A stretch of 64,000 nt of DNA from UBA6120 sp035361955. Lineage in GTDB: Bacteria; Bacillota_I; Bacilli_A; RFN20; CAG-826. The DNA lies in assembly GCA_035361955.1 (NCBI GenBank), contig DAOSDC010000007.1, forward strand, positions 25,921-89,920, given 5' to 3'. Position numbers and translations under genes: made by a program. The notes beneath the pieces were generated by a model. That model did no database searches, was not told where the DNA came from, and saw nothing but the letters and a program-made list of their open reading frames with translations. Shown here piece by piece: positions 25,452 through 32,509 of the stretch. Within the stretch, counting starts at the first letter, position 1. The number at the start of each line of letters is the position of its first letter.

Positions 25452-27023
25452 ATGAAAAAGTTTATTCATCATTTAAAAACAAAAATAAAATATTATGTTT
25501 TAACGCTTTTCGTCGGTTTAAATTTCTTCATCGGCGAACAAGCGCTTTTATCATCGGAAGACTCGGCTGACGTCAGCAACACGTTCGCCAGTTTCTTCTC
25601 GGCCTTATTCCAAGCGATAGGCCCAGTCAAAGCCGATATCGTTGAACCGGAATCAATTACCATCAGCGGACCAGATTTAGTCATCATCGGGCAAAGCCGG
25701 CGTTTGACCCCGACGATCCTTCCAAGCGAAGCGACCGATAAAAGCGTCTATTGGACGACCGATAACGACGAAGTGCTCGAAGTTACCACTGGTGGCATCG
25801 TCGTCGCCAAAACAATTGGCGCAGCCACGATTAGGGCGACTACTGCAATCGCAAGCGTTTATGTCGAAACTTATATTCAAGTGATGGATTTCCCCGCGGT
25901 CAGTTCGTTTGAAATCGAGACGGAAACGACCCAAATATATGTTGGTACGACGACAAAACTCAATCTCGTTGATGTGCTACCAGAACTTGCAAGAATGGAC
26001 ACCGTATCATGGGAGTCATTAAATGACACAATAGCTAGCGTTAACGAATACGGGGTTGTCAAAGGACTTGACGTTGGTACGGCGTCTATCAAAGCTTCAG
26101 CGGGAACTTTTGAACGGACGATCGACATTTCGGTCAGTAACAGTCCGACGCCGGTGATTGTCCCGACCACGCTAGAAATATTTGGTGACACCGATGGGTT
26201 CATTTACCGATACACACAACTTACTGCCAATTTTGGTGCGGTGGTTCCCACTGATACCGGCGTTACTTGGCTATCAAGCGACATCAATATTGCTCGTGTC
26301 GATGATACGGGAAAAGTTTATGGGTATAAATTCGAAGGCGAAGTAACGATTACGGCGATTAGTCACGCCGATGATACTCTGCGTGATACATTGGTAATGA
26401 ATTTTGTGAAAGTATATCCAACCAACGTGACACTTCGGGCCGCGAAAACCGAAATCGTCGCCGGACACTCATTGAATATTAATTTTGATTTTGATCCAAT
26501 TGACACTTACGACCGGCAACTCGTTTGGTCGAGTAGCGATGAGGATGTCGCCACAATCTCGAGCCGTGGGGAATTTGGTCTTTTAACGGCGAAGAAAATG
26601 GGAGAAGTGACCATTAGCGCGCATTCGACCATGGATGAAAATGTCAGCGCCAGCATCCAAATTACCATTTTAAAAGCCTCGACGCTTAATCAAGAGCAAG
26701 AACAGACGCTTTACCAATTCATCCGAAAAGGCGTCGGACATTTTTCACTATTTTTTGTCGATGGGATACTTGGATATTTGACGCTTTACTATTTCTTAAA
26801 AGGCCAACGCCGTCACGGTAAATATTTGTTGATTACTTTAGGGATGGGGCTTATATTGGCGGTCGCACTGGAAAGCCTTCAATTTCTCGCCCCAGGACGT
26901 AGCCCGTTATTAAGCGATGCCATCATTAACTTCTTAGGTTATTTATTCGCCAGTTTGATGTTGTTCACGATATTTATCGTGCGCATTTGGCGCAAAAACC
27001 GCGCCGTCATCAAGCCCGATTAA
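25452..27023 (+). CDS. Bacterial Ig-like (Big_2) repeat protein with C-terminal VanZ-like membrane domain
   Basis: 523 aa. A start hydrophobic segment (YYVLTLFVGLNFFIG) is followed by four Big_2-like repeats from about 60 to 405. Recognisable repeat cores are VYWTTDNDEVLEVTTGGIV, VSWESLNDTIASVNEYG, VTWLSSDINIARVDDTG and LVWSSSDEDVATISSRG. The last 110 residues are a VanZ-like domain with helices and ALESLQFLAPGRSPLLSDA followed by INFLGY. So the Ig-like stalk is exposed and anchored by VanZ. The ATG at 25452 directly follows ugd. VanZ homologues are linked to glycopeptide (teicoplanin) resistance, but their biochemistry is unknown. The combination beside polysaccharide genes suggests surface-polymer attachment, which is inference. 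Confidence 0.82.
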   Translation: MKKFIHHLKTKIKYYVLTLFVGLNFFIGEQALLSSEDSADVSNTFASFFSALFQAIGPVKADIVEPESITISGPDLVIIGQSRRLTPTILPSEATDKSVYWTTDNDEVLEVTTGGIVVAKTIGAATIRATTAIASVYVETYIQVMDFPAVSSFEIETETTQIYVGTTTKLNLVDVLPELARMDTVSWESLNDTIASVNEYGVVKGLDVGTASIKASAGTFERTIDISVSNSPTPVIVPTTLEIFGDTDGFIYRYTQLTANFGAVVPTDTGVTWLSSDINIARVDDTGKVYGYKFEGEVTITAISHADDTLRDTLVMNFVKVYPTNVTLRAAKTEIVAGHSLNINFDFDPIDTYDRQLVWSSSDEDVATISSRGEFGLLTAKKMGEVTISAHSTMDENVSASIQITILKASTLNQEQEQTLYQFIRKGVGHFSLFFVDGILGYLTLYYFLKGQRRHGKYLLITLGMGLILAVALESLQFLAPGRSPLLSDAIINFLGYLFASLMLFTIFIVRIWRKNRAVIKPD

Positions 27024-27757
27024 TTGTGAAAACGATTTAAAAACTGTTTCGTTCGTGACTGCTGTGGATTCATCAATACTTGCTTGCCAGAGCCGATTTC
27101 GACGATTTTTCCTTCATCGACGAAAGCAACGCGGTCAGCGACGTCTTTAGCAAACGACATTTCATGGGTTACGATGACCATCGTCAGTCCCGATTTGGTC
27201 AGCTTCTTCATCACTTCAAGCACTTCTTCGACAAGTTCGGGATCAAGCGCACTCGTTGGTTCATCAAATAGCAGGATGCGTGGTTGCATCGATAAAGCAC
27301 GGGCAATGGCCACGCGCTGTTTTTGGCCACCAGATAGCGTATTTACGCTGGCATTGGCAAAGTCGGCCATGCCAACCTTATCAAGGTTTGTAATAGCAAG
27401 GGCATAAGCATCCTTACGATTCAATCTTTTAATGATTATCGGACCTAGCATGCAGTTTTCAATTACTGATTTATTGGCGAACAAGTTAAACGATTGAAAC
27501 ACCATGCCGATGTCTTGACGGATATGATTGAGGGCCATAATCTCGTTGACGATATTTTGATTTTGGTAATGAATCGCTCCTGAGGTCGGCGCTTCCAGTA
27601 AATTCATCATTCTCAAAAGCGTCGATTTTCCTGAGCCCGAACGACCGATGATGCACAACACCTCGCCTTCGTAAACATCAAGACTGACATCATCAACGAC
27701 CAAATGTTCATCGAATTTCTTAGAGATATGCTCAAGTTTTAGTATTACGTTATTCAT
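27020..27757 (-). CDS. Polar amino-acid ABC transporter ATP-binding protein
   Basis: 245 aa. GlnQ/HisP-type ATPase: Walker A GRSGSGKSTLLRMMN, Q-loop FQSFNLF, signature LSGGQKQRVAIARAL, Walker B ILLFDEPTSALD and switch His in VIVTHEM. It is the last gene of a minus-strand operon under a lysine riboswitch, so lysine or another basic amino acid is the likely substrate even though its relatives are often annotated as glutamine transporters. Its start overlaps the permease stop by 8 bp. Its stop overlaps that of the Big_2-VanZ gene by 4 bp. Confidence 0.93.
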   Translation of the reverse strand: MNNVILKLEHISKKFDEHLVVDDVSLDVYEGEVLCIIGRSGSGKSTLLRMMNLLEAPTSGAIHYQNQNIVNEIMALNHIRQDIGMVFQSFNLFANKSVIENCMLGPIIIKRLNRKDAYALAITNLDKVGMADFANASVNTLSGGQKQRVAIARALSMQPRILLFDEPTSALDPELVEEVLEVMKKLTKSGLTMVIVTHEMSFAKDVADRVAFVDEGKIVEIGSGKQVLMNPQQSRTKQFLNRFHN

Positions 27758-28517
27758 CGCTGATTTCCCCCATGACTTCTGGGACCGTTTGGCTACTGGG
27801 CGGTGAATAGCGGACTCTTAAACCAATGCCTTTCTCAAGGCGGCGTAAGAGCGCGGACATCGACAATGTTAAGACTAAATAAATCACCGAGATGATAAAG
27901 TAGACTTCGAATGGCCGAAAATTGTTAGTAATGATAAATTTTGATGAAAAGAACAAGTCGCTAACAGCGATGACGCTGAGCACCGAGGTGTCTTTGATGT
28001 TGACGATGAGTTCATTGCCAAATGCGGGAATCGCGTGTTTTAAAGCTTGAGGAAACACGATATGCCTTAACGTTTGCCAATACGTCAATCCGATAGCGAG
28101 ACCAGCCTCTGTTTGACCCTTGTCAATCGAGGTGACGCCACCTCGAATGATTTCCGCCATGTAAGCGGCGGTGTTTAACGATACGACGACAATGCCGGCG
28201 ACAAACGCGCTCCAGTACCCAAATAGCGCCAACACGCCATAATAAATGACCGTCGCTTGAACGATCATCGGTGTGCCTCGAAACACTTGGACATAGATTT
28301 TGGATATAACGGCGCCAAGCTTTGTTATGATGCGCACAATGCGATTTCGAGGTTTAGATGAGGGCAATAGACGCAGTGTTGCTAAAAACAATCCGATTAC
28401 AAACCCAAACATCGTCCCGAGCATCGAGATGGTAATCGTAACCATTACGCCTGATAGAAAAATCGGATAATGACGTTTCAGTAAATAAAAAACGCCGGGA
28501 AAGAAACCACTTGGCAT
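27750..28517 (-). CDS. Polar amino-acid ABC transporter permease
   Basis: 255 aa with about five helices. The N-terminal part FLSGVMVTITISMLGTMFG and FRGTPMIVQATVIYYG, and the EAA-loop region EAGLAIGLTYWQTLRHIVFPQ, are typical of the His/Glu/Gln/Arg permease subfamily. It sits between the binding lipoprotein and the ATPase. One permease is encoded, so a homodimer is expected. The lysine riboswitch upstream of the operon points to lysine uptake. Confidence 0.93.
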   Translation of the reverse strand: MPSGFFPGVFYLLKRHYPIFLSGVMVTITISMLGTMFGFVIGLFLATLRLLPSSKPRNRIVRIITKLGAVISKIYVQVFRGTPMIVQATVIYYGVLALFGYWSAFVAGIVVVSLNTAAYMAEIIRGGVTSIDKGQTEAGLAIGLTYWQTLRHIVFPQALKHAIPAFGNELIVNIKDTSVLSVIAVSDLFFSSKFIITNNFRPFEVYFIISVIYLVLTLSMSALLRRLEKGIGLRVRYSPPSSQTVPEVMGEISDE

Positions 28518-28520
28518 CGG

Positions 28521-29393
28521 TTACTCGTTACTGGCAATCACGGCCGCGTCCATCCAAGCAAGCCGTGTTTCGAGGTCGATCTTTTCTAATGAAGCATCGA
28601 TTTTTGCCAATAATTCCGTATCTTCGTGTCGGACGGCGATTGACACCGAGATTTGGAAATTGGGATCGTAAGTCGTCTCATCGATCCAAAATTCGACCAA
28701 TGATAATTGGATGCTGTATTCATCTAACATAGTCGTGGCAATCGGCCTTTCCGCCAACACACCATCGAGTCCCGAGTTTGGTTCAAGTAATGCCAATAAG
28801 GCATCGGGGTAGGTTTCATACGGAGTCGCGGCAATTAATCCAGGCACATATAAATCGCCTTCCTCGCCACTATCATCGGCATAATCGGCAATCAGGTCAT
28901 TTTGAACCGTTCCGACTTGGGCGGCTAATCGGGCACCTGTAAAATCATCAATTGTCGTCGCATCGGCAAAAGATGAATCGCTCCTGACCAAGATCACAAG
29001 GTCAGAAGCATAGTAGGGAGCGGAAAAACTGACGCTGTCCCGTCTTGATGGTGTATCGGTCATCCCGGCGATAATTGCGTCGATGTGTCCCGATTGTAGT
29101 GCGGGAATCAGACCATCCCAACTGATTTTTCGGACTTGTAACTCATAGCCATTGTCGTTAGCGACAAATGAGGCGACACTAACATCATAACCAGCCACAT
29201 ACGTGCGCCCGATACCCAAGAAGCCGCTATTGGCAATCGGGGTGTCATCTTTGTTTGACGTCGTGAAATTAAACGGGGCGTAGGCTGCTTCAAGCCCAAT
29301 CGTGAACACCCCATCTTCCAGCGTGCGATTACCGCAGCCTGAAAGCGTCAGTAGCATTGGGAGTGCCAATGCCGTTAGAATTAGCTTTTTCAT
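28521..29393 (-). CDS. Amino-acid-binding lipoprotein of the riboswitch-controlled ABC transporter
   Basis: 290 aa. Lipoprotein signal MKKLILTALALPMLLTLSGC with Cys20 as the lipidated residue. A family 3 solute-binding fold follows (FTIGLEAAYAPFNF; YDVSVASFVA; ISWDGLIPALQSGHIDAIIAGMTD at positions 29039-29110; SFSAPYYASDLVILV). It captures the amino acid at the outer membrane face of the cell. A strong GGAGG is 7 nt before the ATG. It is the first gene after the lysine riboswitch and its terminator, so it should be shut off when lysine is plentiful. Confidence 0.93.
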   Translation of the reverse strand: MKKLILTALALPMLLTLSGCGNRTLEDGVFTIGLEAAYAPFNFTTSNKDDTPIANSGFLGIGRTYVAGYDVSVASFVANDNGYELQVRKISWDGLIPALQSGHIDAIIAGMTDTPSRRDSVSFSAPYYASDLVILVRSDSSFADATTIDDFTGARLAAQVGTVQNDLIADYADDSGEEGDLYVPGLIAATPYETYPDALLALLEPNSGLDGVLAERPIATTMLDEYSIQLSLVEFWIDETTYDPNFQISVSIAVRHEDTELLAKIDASLEKIDLETRLAWMDAAVIASNE

Positions 29394-29414
29394 TGTTATT
29401 ACCTCCTATGGATG

Positions 29415-29447
29415 AAAAAAGCGGCACCGATAACCTATCGATGCCGC
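29415..29447 (-). terminator. Intrinsic terminator of the lysine riboswitch
   Basis: On the minus strand a 12-bp stem GCGGCATCGATA/TATCGGTGCCGC (one U-G pair, GGU loop, 29421-29447) is followed by six U (29415-29420). It lies between the aptamer and the lipoprotein RBS, as the expression platform of a transcription-terminating riboswitch. Confidence 0.88.
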
Positions 29448-29471
29448 CATCAATCCCATAAGGAAGGGCTT

Positions 29472-29641
29472 CACACGATAGCGCCTCCACCAAATCCATG
29501 GTGGGAGTCCATTGGTTTGTTCAACCATGGCCCAATCATCAACGGATGTCGCCATTGATGTTTCGGCAGCCTTGCCTTTGGTTAAGGTCATCGGGTACCC
29601 CCTGTGCTTAACTACTATTCGCGGCTGCGCCTCTATCAGTA
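29472..29641 (-). promoter_or_regulatory. Lysine riboswitch (L-box) aptamer
   Basis: Read on the minus strand, the leader starts with GATAGAGGCGC, which pairs with GCGCTATC at the 3' end to form P1. Inside are the L-box landmarks AATAGTA, CTGCCGAAA and the paired arms around ATCAATGG...CCGTTGAT (P4-like) and ACTCCCACC...GGTGGAGG (P5-like). This matches the layout of the B. subtilis lysC leader. A terminator follows at once. Lysine binding should stabilise P1 and allow the terminator, repressing the ABC transporter. The call is from conserved motifs by eye; a covariance-model search would settle it. Confidence 0.85.
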
Positions 29642-29649
29642 CGAAACAA

Positions 29650-29678
29650 AAAATAACACTAATAATTTATCAATGCAA
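29650..29678 (-). promoter_or_regulatory. Promoter of the riboswitch-transporter operon
   Basis: Minus strand TTGCAT (29673-29678), 17-bp spacer, TATTTT (29650-29655). This places the start a few bases before the aptamer P1 strand. Confidence 0.5.
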
Positions 29679-29691
29679 CGATAAATAAAAA

Positions 29692-29713
29692 AAGACCGCT
29701 TTCATGCGGTCTT
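29692..29713 (-). terminator. Terminator of pullulanase 1
   Basis: Stem AAGACCGC/GCGGTCTT with a 6-nt loop. A-rich tracts on both sides give a U-tail in either direction, but its position right after the minus-strand pullulanase stop (29736) indicates leftward use. Confidence 0.85.
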
Positions 29714-29735
29714 AAAAACAATAGTTTTTAGTTTT

Positions 29736-32396
29736 TTACTTGTATAAGACGACGGAAACGTTGCCTGGTATCGTCATCGAAGCGGAACTAGTCAATGTTC
29801 CATGACTTACGAAGCCGACGTTATATCCGGTGGCGTTAATCGTGATATTGCCGATGTTGCCGTTATGGATGACGATTGCTTCTTGCCAAGCGTCGGTGAC
29901 GCCACTTTCACGCACTAATTTGTAGCCCACGGTTCCGTTAGTAAACGCATAACCACCGAAAGTTGTTAAGTCGGTGAAGTTGGCAGTGATTTGAGCTGGA
30001 GTGGAATTACGGAAGATGGGATGTTGCGCTCTAATGGCAATCATTTGCTGATACTTGTCAAATTGGTCTTTGAATTCAATCTTGCGGTCCCATTTAAGGG
30101 AATTGACTTCATCACTCGCATTATAGGAGTTGTGATTGAAACTACCATCAGGATTAATCTTTTGCCGCATCAGTTCGTCGCCCGCGTGATAGAACGGCAC
30201 ACCTTGAGCAAAGGTGATGATGGCGCTTGCTTGAGTGCTTACTTTTGGAGCATTGGCTTCGCTGACGCCGGAGGAGAGCAATTTATCGAATAATGTATTG
30301 TTATCATGAGCGCTGACGTAGTTGACGAGTTGATTGGGGTCAGTGCTGCTGCTATAACGGCCACGTAGCGTTTGTTTTAAGCTCGTGGTGACGTTAGCTG
30401 ATGGGGCTTCGACTTGAATCCAGCCGGCTTCGGAAGCATTGAACACGCCACCGCGCACGGCATTGCGGATTTGATCGGAAAAGGCAGCGACGCCTTTCAT
30501 CGATGTCTTGAATAAATTGCGGTGGTTAGCCATCGCGGGAAGGCCATAGGTCGTCGTTGATAGTTCCCAAGGCTCGCCATAGACGATAATGTCGGGATCG
30601 ACTTCAAGAAGACTCGCACGCACTGCTTGCATCGCATCGGTGGTGTGTAGACCCATTAGGTCAAAGCGGAAACCGCCGAGTTTGTATTCGCTAGCGAGGA
30701 AGCGTGTGGAATCGACCATGAACTTTTTGAACATGAAACGTTCCGAGGCCGTGTCGTTACCACAGCCCGATCCCGATGAATGGGCACCGGTCGCCGTATA
30801 ACGGAAATAATAACCGGGAACGAGTTTATTGAAACTGGACCCATTGGCATCGGCGACGTGGTTATAAACGACGTCCATGATGATTTTAATGCCTTCGTCA
30901 TCATAGGCTTTAACCATTTCTTTGGCTTCCATGATACGGACTAATCCATCATATGGATCGCTTGAATACGAGCCTTCGATGACGTTGTAATTCAGCGGGT
31001 TATAACCCCAATTGAAGGTGGGGTCGATTTCGTCGTTAGCATGATCAAACATCGGTAAAATATGCACGGCGTTGACGCCTAATTCTTTGATGTGGTCAAA
31101 ACCGGTGGCCACAGTTGTCACCCCTTCGGTGTAAGTCGTACCTGACTCCCACATGCCGGCGAATAAACCGCGGTTAGCTTCGGTGCCAGTCCAAGTGTCA
31201 TCCATCGTCAAATCGCGGACATGGAGTTCATATAACGAAGCATCGACGTTACTTTCGTATGTATCGGCATCGTTAACACTTTCCCAGCCGACTGGGTTCG
31301 TGCGTGAGAAATCGACGACCATGCCCCGCACGCCGTTAATACCAGCGGACTTAGCATATGGATCAACGACTTCATTGGTTCCATAAGTATTGGTGACCAC
31401 AAACGTATAGTATTTGCCATGGAGATCACCGGTCACGGTTTTGCTCCAAACGCCTTTGGCACCTTTGGTCATTTCGTGGGCGGTAAATGTGTCATCGCCC
31501 CTTTCGGCGTCGAGGATCTTGGGGGTGCCAGAATCATAAATGCGCAAAATCATCGAAGCGGAAGTCGGCGCCCACACTTTGAAAGTTGTCGAAGCAGTTG
31601 AATAAATCGCCCCGAGTTCGCCGTCATAGTTATAATCGGTGGCGAATGATTCGGCTGAGAATAGATGGTGCATCAAAATACCGGCCACGCGTGGTTTGGG
31701 ATCGTTTTCAACAAAACTGACGCGAATACGGTACACCGTTTCAAAGTCAATCGTGATTGAGGAAGTATCGATGTTGAAACTTAAGCGGCTGTTAATTTGT
31801 GTTTGATTGTAAGTTAACACCACATCATCATCCGATAATACTTCGATTTGATAAGCGGGTGTCGTCGTGGTGATGGCTAGTGAAGTCGTGCTTCTGAAGA
31901 AGGCGTTACCAACACCGTTATAAACGGTACCTAAAGTATCGGTGAACACATTCATTTCCATTGTTTTAAGGAAGACATGGTATTCGTCATGCTCGTTTGC
32001 GTCCCACTCGTCAAGATTGACGAAACGGTCGGGACTAGGGTCTTTGGCGGCCCATTCGTCGTTAGCGGTCGTTAATCTGACGATAAACCCGATTTGACGG
32101 GCACCAGTCCAATTCGACAGCGGATAATGGGCATAGACTCCGTATGAGCTCTCGCCGTTGAAATCGTAGCGGGCCCCTTCGTATCCGAAGCCCCAAAGCC
32201 ATAAATTCCAACCTTCGTAATTGCTGTCGGTCCGTTGATAGTGGATCACGACGGATGGTTCGTCTAAATGCGTCTCCAGTTCGATTTGTCCGGTCGGAGT
32301 TTCGCTGGAGGGAGTTGAAGAAGATGGTTCTTGTGAGGATCCGCAAGCAGCCATTGAAAATAAGGCGGCCAGCAGCAGTGGTAAATATTTTTTCAC
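29736..32396 (-). CDS. Pullulanase-type GH13 lipoprotein 1
   Basis: 886 aa, GTG start. Lipoprotein signal LFSMAACGSS (Cys18), then a Ser/Thr-rich linker. A CBM41-like starch-binding module follows (about 45-135: VVIHYQRTDSNYEGWNLWLW). A second beta domain and a CBM48-like N-domain come next (STTFKVWAPTSASMILRIYD, near 270). The GH13_14 catalytic core has YNWGYNPLNYNV, DVVYNHVAD, FRFDLMGL with the nucleophile Asp near 579, VYGEPWEL with the Glu near 608, and VSAHDNNT near 695. It debranches pullulan or starch on the cell surface. A 7-bp inverted repeat (32406-32424) lies in its leader. It is a tandem paralogue of the gene at 32510. Confidence 0.93.
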   Translation of the reverse strand: MKKYLPLLLAALFSMAACGSSQEPSSSTPSSETPTGQIELETHLDEPSVVIHYQRTDSNYEGWNLWLWGFGYEGARYDFNGESSYGVYAHYPLSNWTGARQIGFIVRLTTANDEWAAKDPSPDRFVNLDEWDANEHDEYHVFLKTMEMNVFTDTLGTVYNGVGNAFFRSTTSLAITTTTPAYQIEVLSDDDVVLTYNQTQINSRLSFNIDTSSITIDFETVYRIRVSFVENDPKPRVAGILMHHLFSAESFATDYNYDGELGAIYSTASTTFKVWAPTSASMILRIYDSGTPKILDAERGDDTFTAHEMTKGAKGVWSKTVTGDLHGKYYTFVVTNTYGTNEVVDPYAKSAGINGVRGMVVDFSRTNPVGWESVNDADTYESNVDASLYELHVRDLTMDDTWTGTEANRGLFAGMWESGTTYTEGVTTVATGFDHIKELGVNAVHILPMFDHANDEIDPTFNWGYNPLNYNVIEGSYSSDPYDGLVRIMEAKEMVKAYDDEGIKIIMDVVYNHVADANGSSFNKLVPGYYFRYTATGAHSSGSGCGNDTASERFMFKKFMVDSTRFLASEYKLGGFRFDLMGLHTTDAMQAVRASLLEVDPDIIVYGEPWELSTTTYGLPAMANHRNLFKTSMKGVAAFSDQIRNAVRGGVFNASEAGWIQVEAPSANVTTSLKQTLRGRYSSSTDPNQLVNYVSAHDNNTLFDKLLSSGVSEANAPKVSTQASAIITFAQGVPFYHAGDELMRQKINPDGSFNHNSYNASDEVNSLKWDRKIEFKDQFDKYQQMIAIRAQHPIFRNSTPAQITANFTDLTTFGGYAFTNGTVGYKLVRESGVTDAWQEAIVIHNGNIGNITINATGYNVGFVSHGTLTSSASMTIPGNVSVVLYK

Positions 32397-32405
32397 AATT
32401 TCACC

Positions 32406-32424
32406 ATACGCAAAAAGTGCGTAT
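32406..32424. repeat. 7-bp inverted repeat in the pullulanase 1 leader
   Basis: ATACGCA and TGCGTAT separated by AAAAG, about 10 nt upstream of the GTG start. It could be an operator or an mRNA hairpin controlling translation. Confidence 0.4.
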
Positions 32425-32474
32425 TCCTTTCTAACTTATAATTTTACCATAGTTGCGAGTTGCTTTTTTAAAAT

Positions 32475-32504
32475 AAAAAAGCCCCGCTTTTTTTAAGCGA
32501 GGCT
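32475..32504 (-). terminator. Terminator of pullulanase 2
   Basis: Minus strand AGCCTCGCTT pairs with AAGCGGGGCT (one U-G pair) around an A-rich loop, followed by six U (32475-32480). It sits 6 nt after the stop of the upstream-lying gene at 32510. Confidence 0.88.
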
Positions 32505-32509
32505 GCTAG

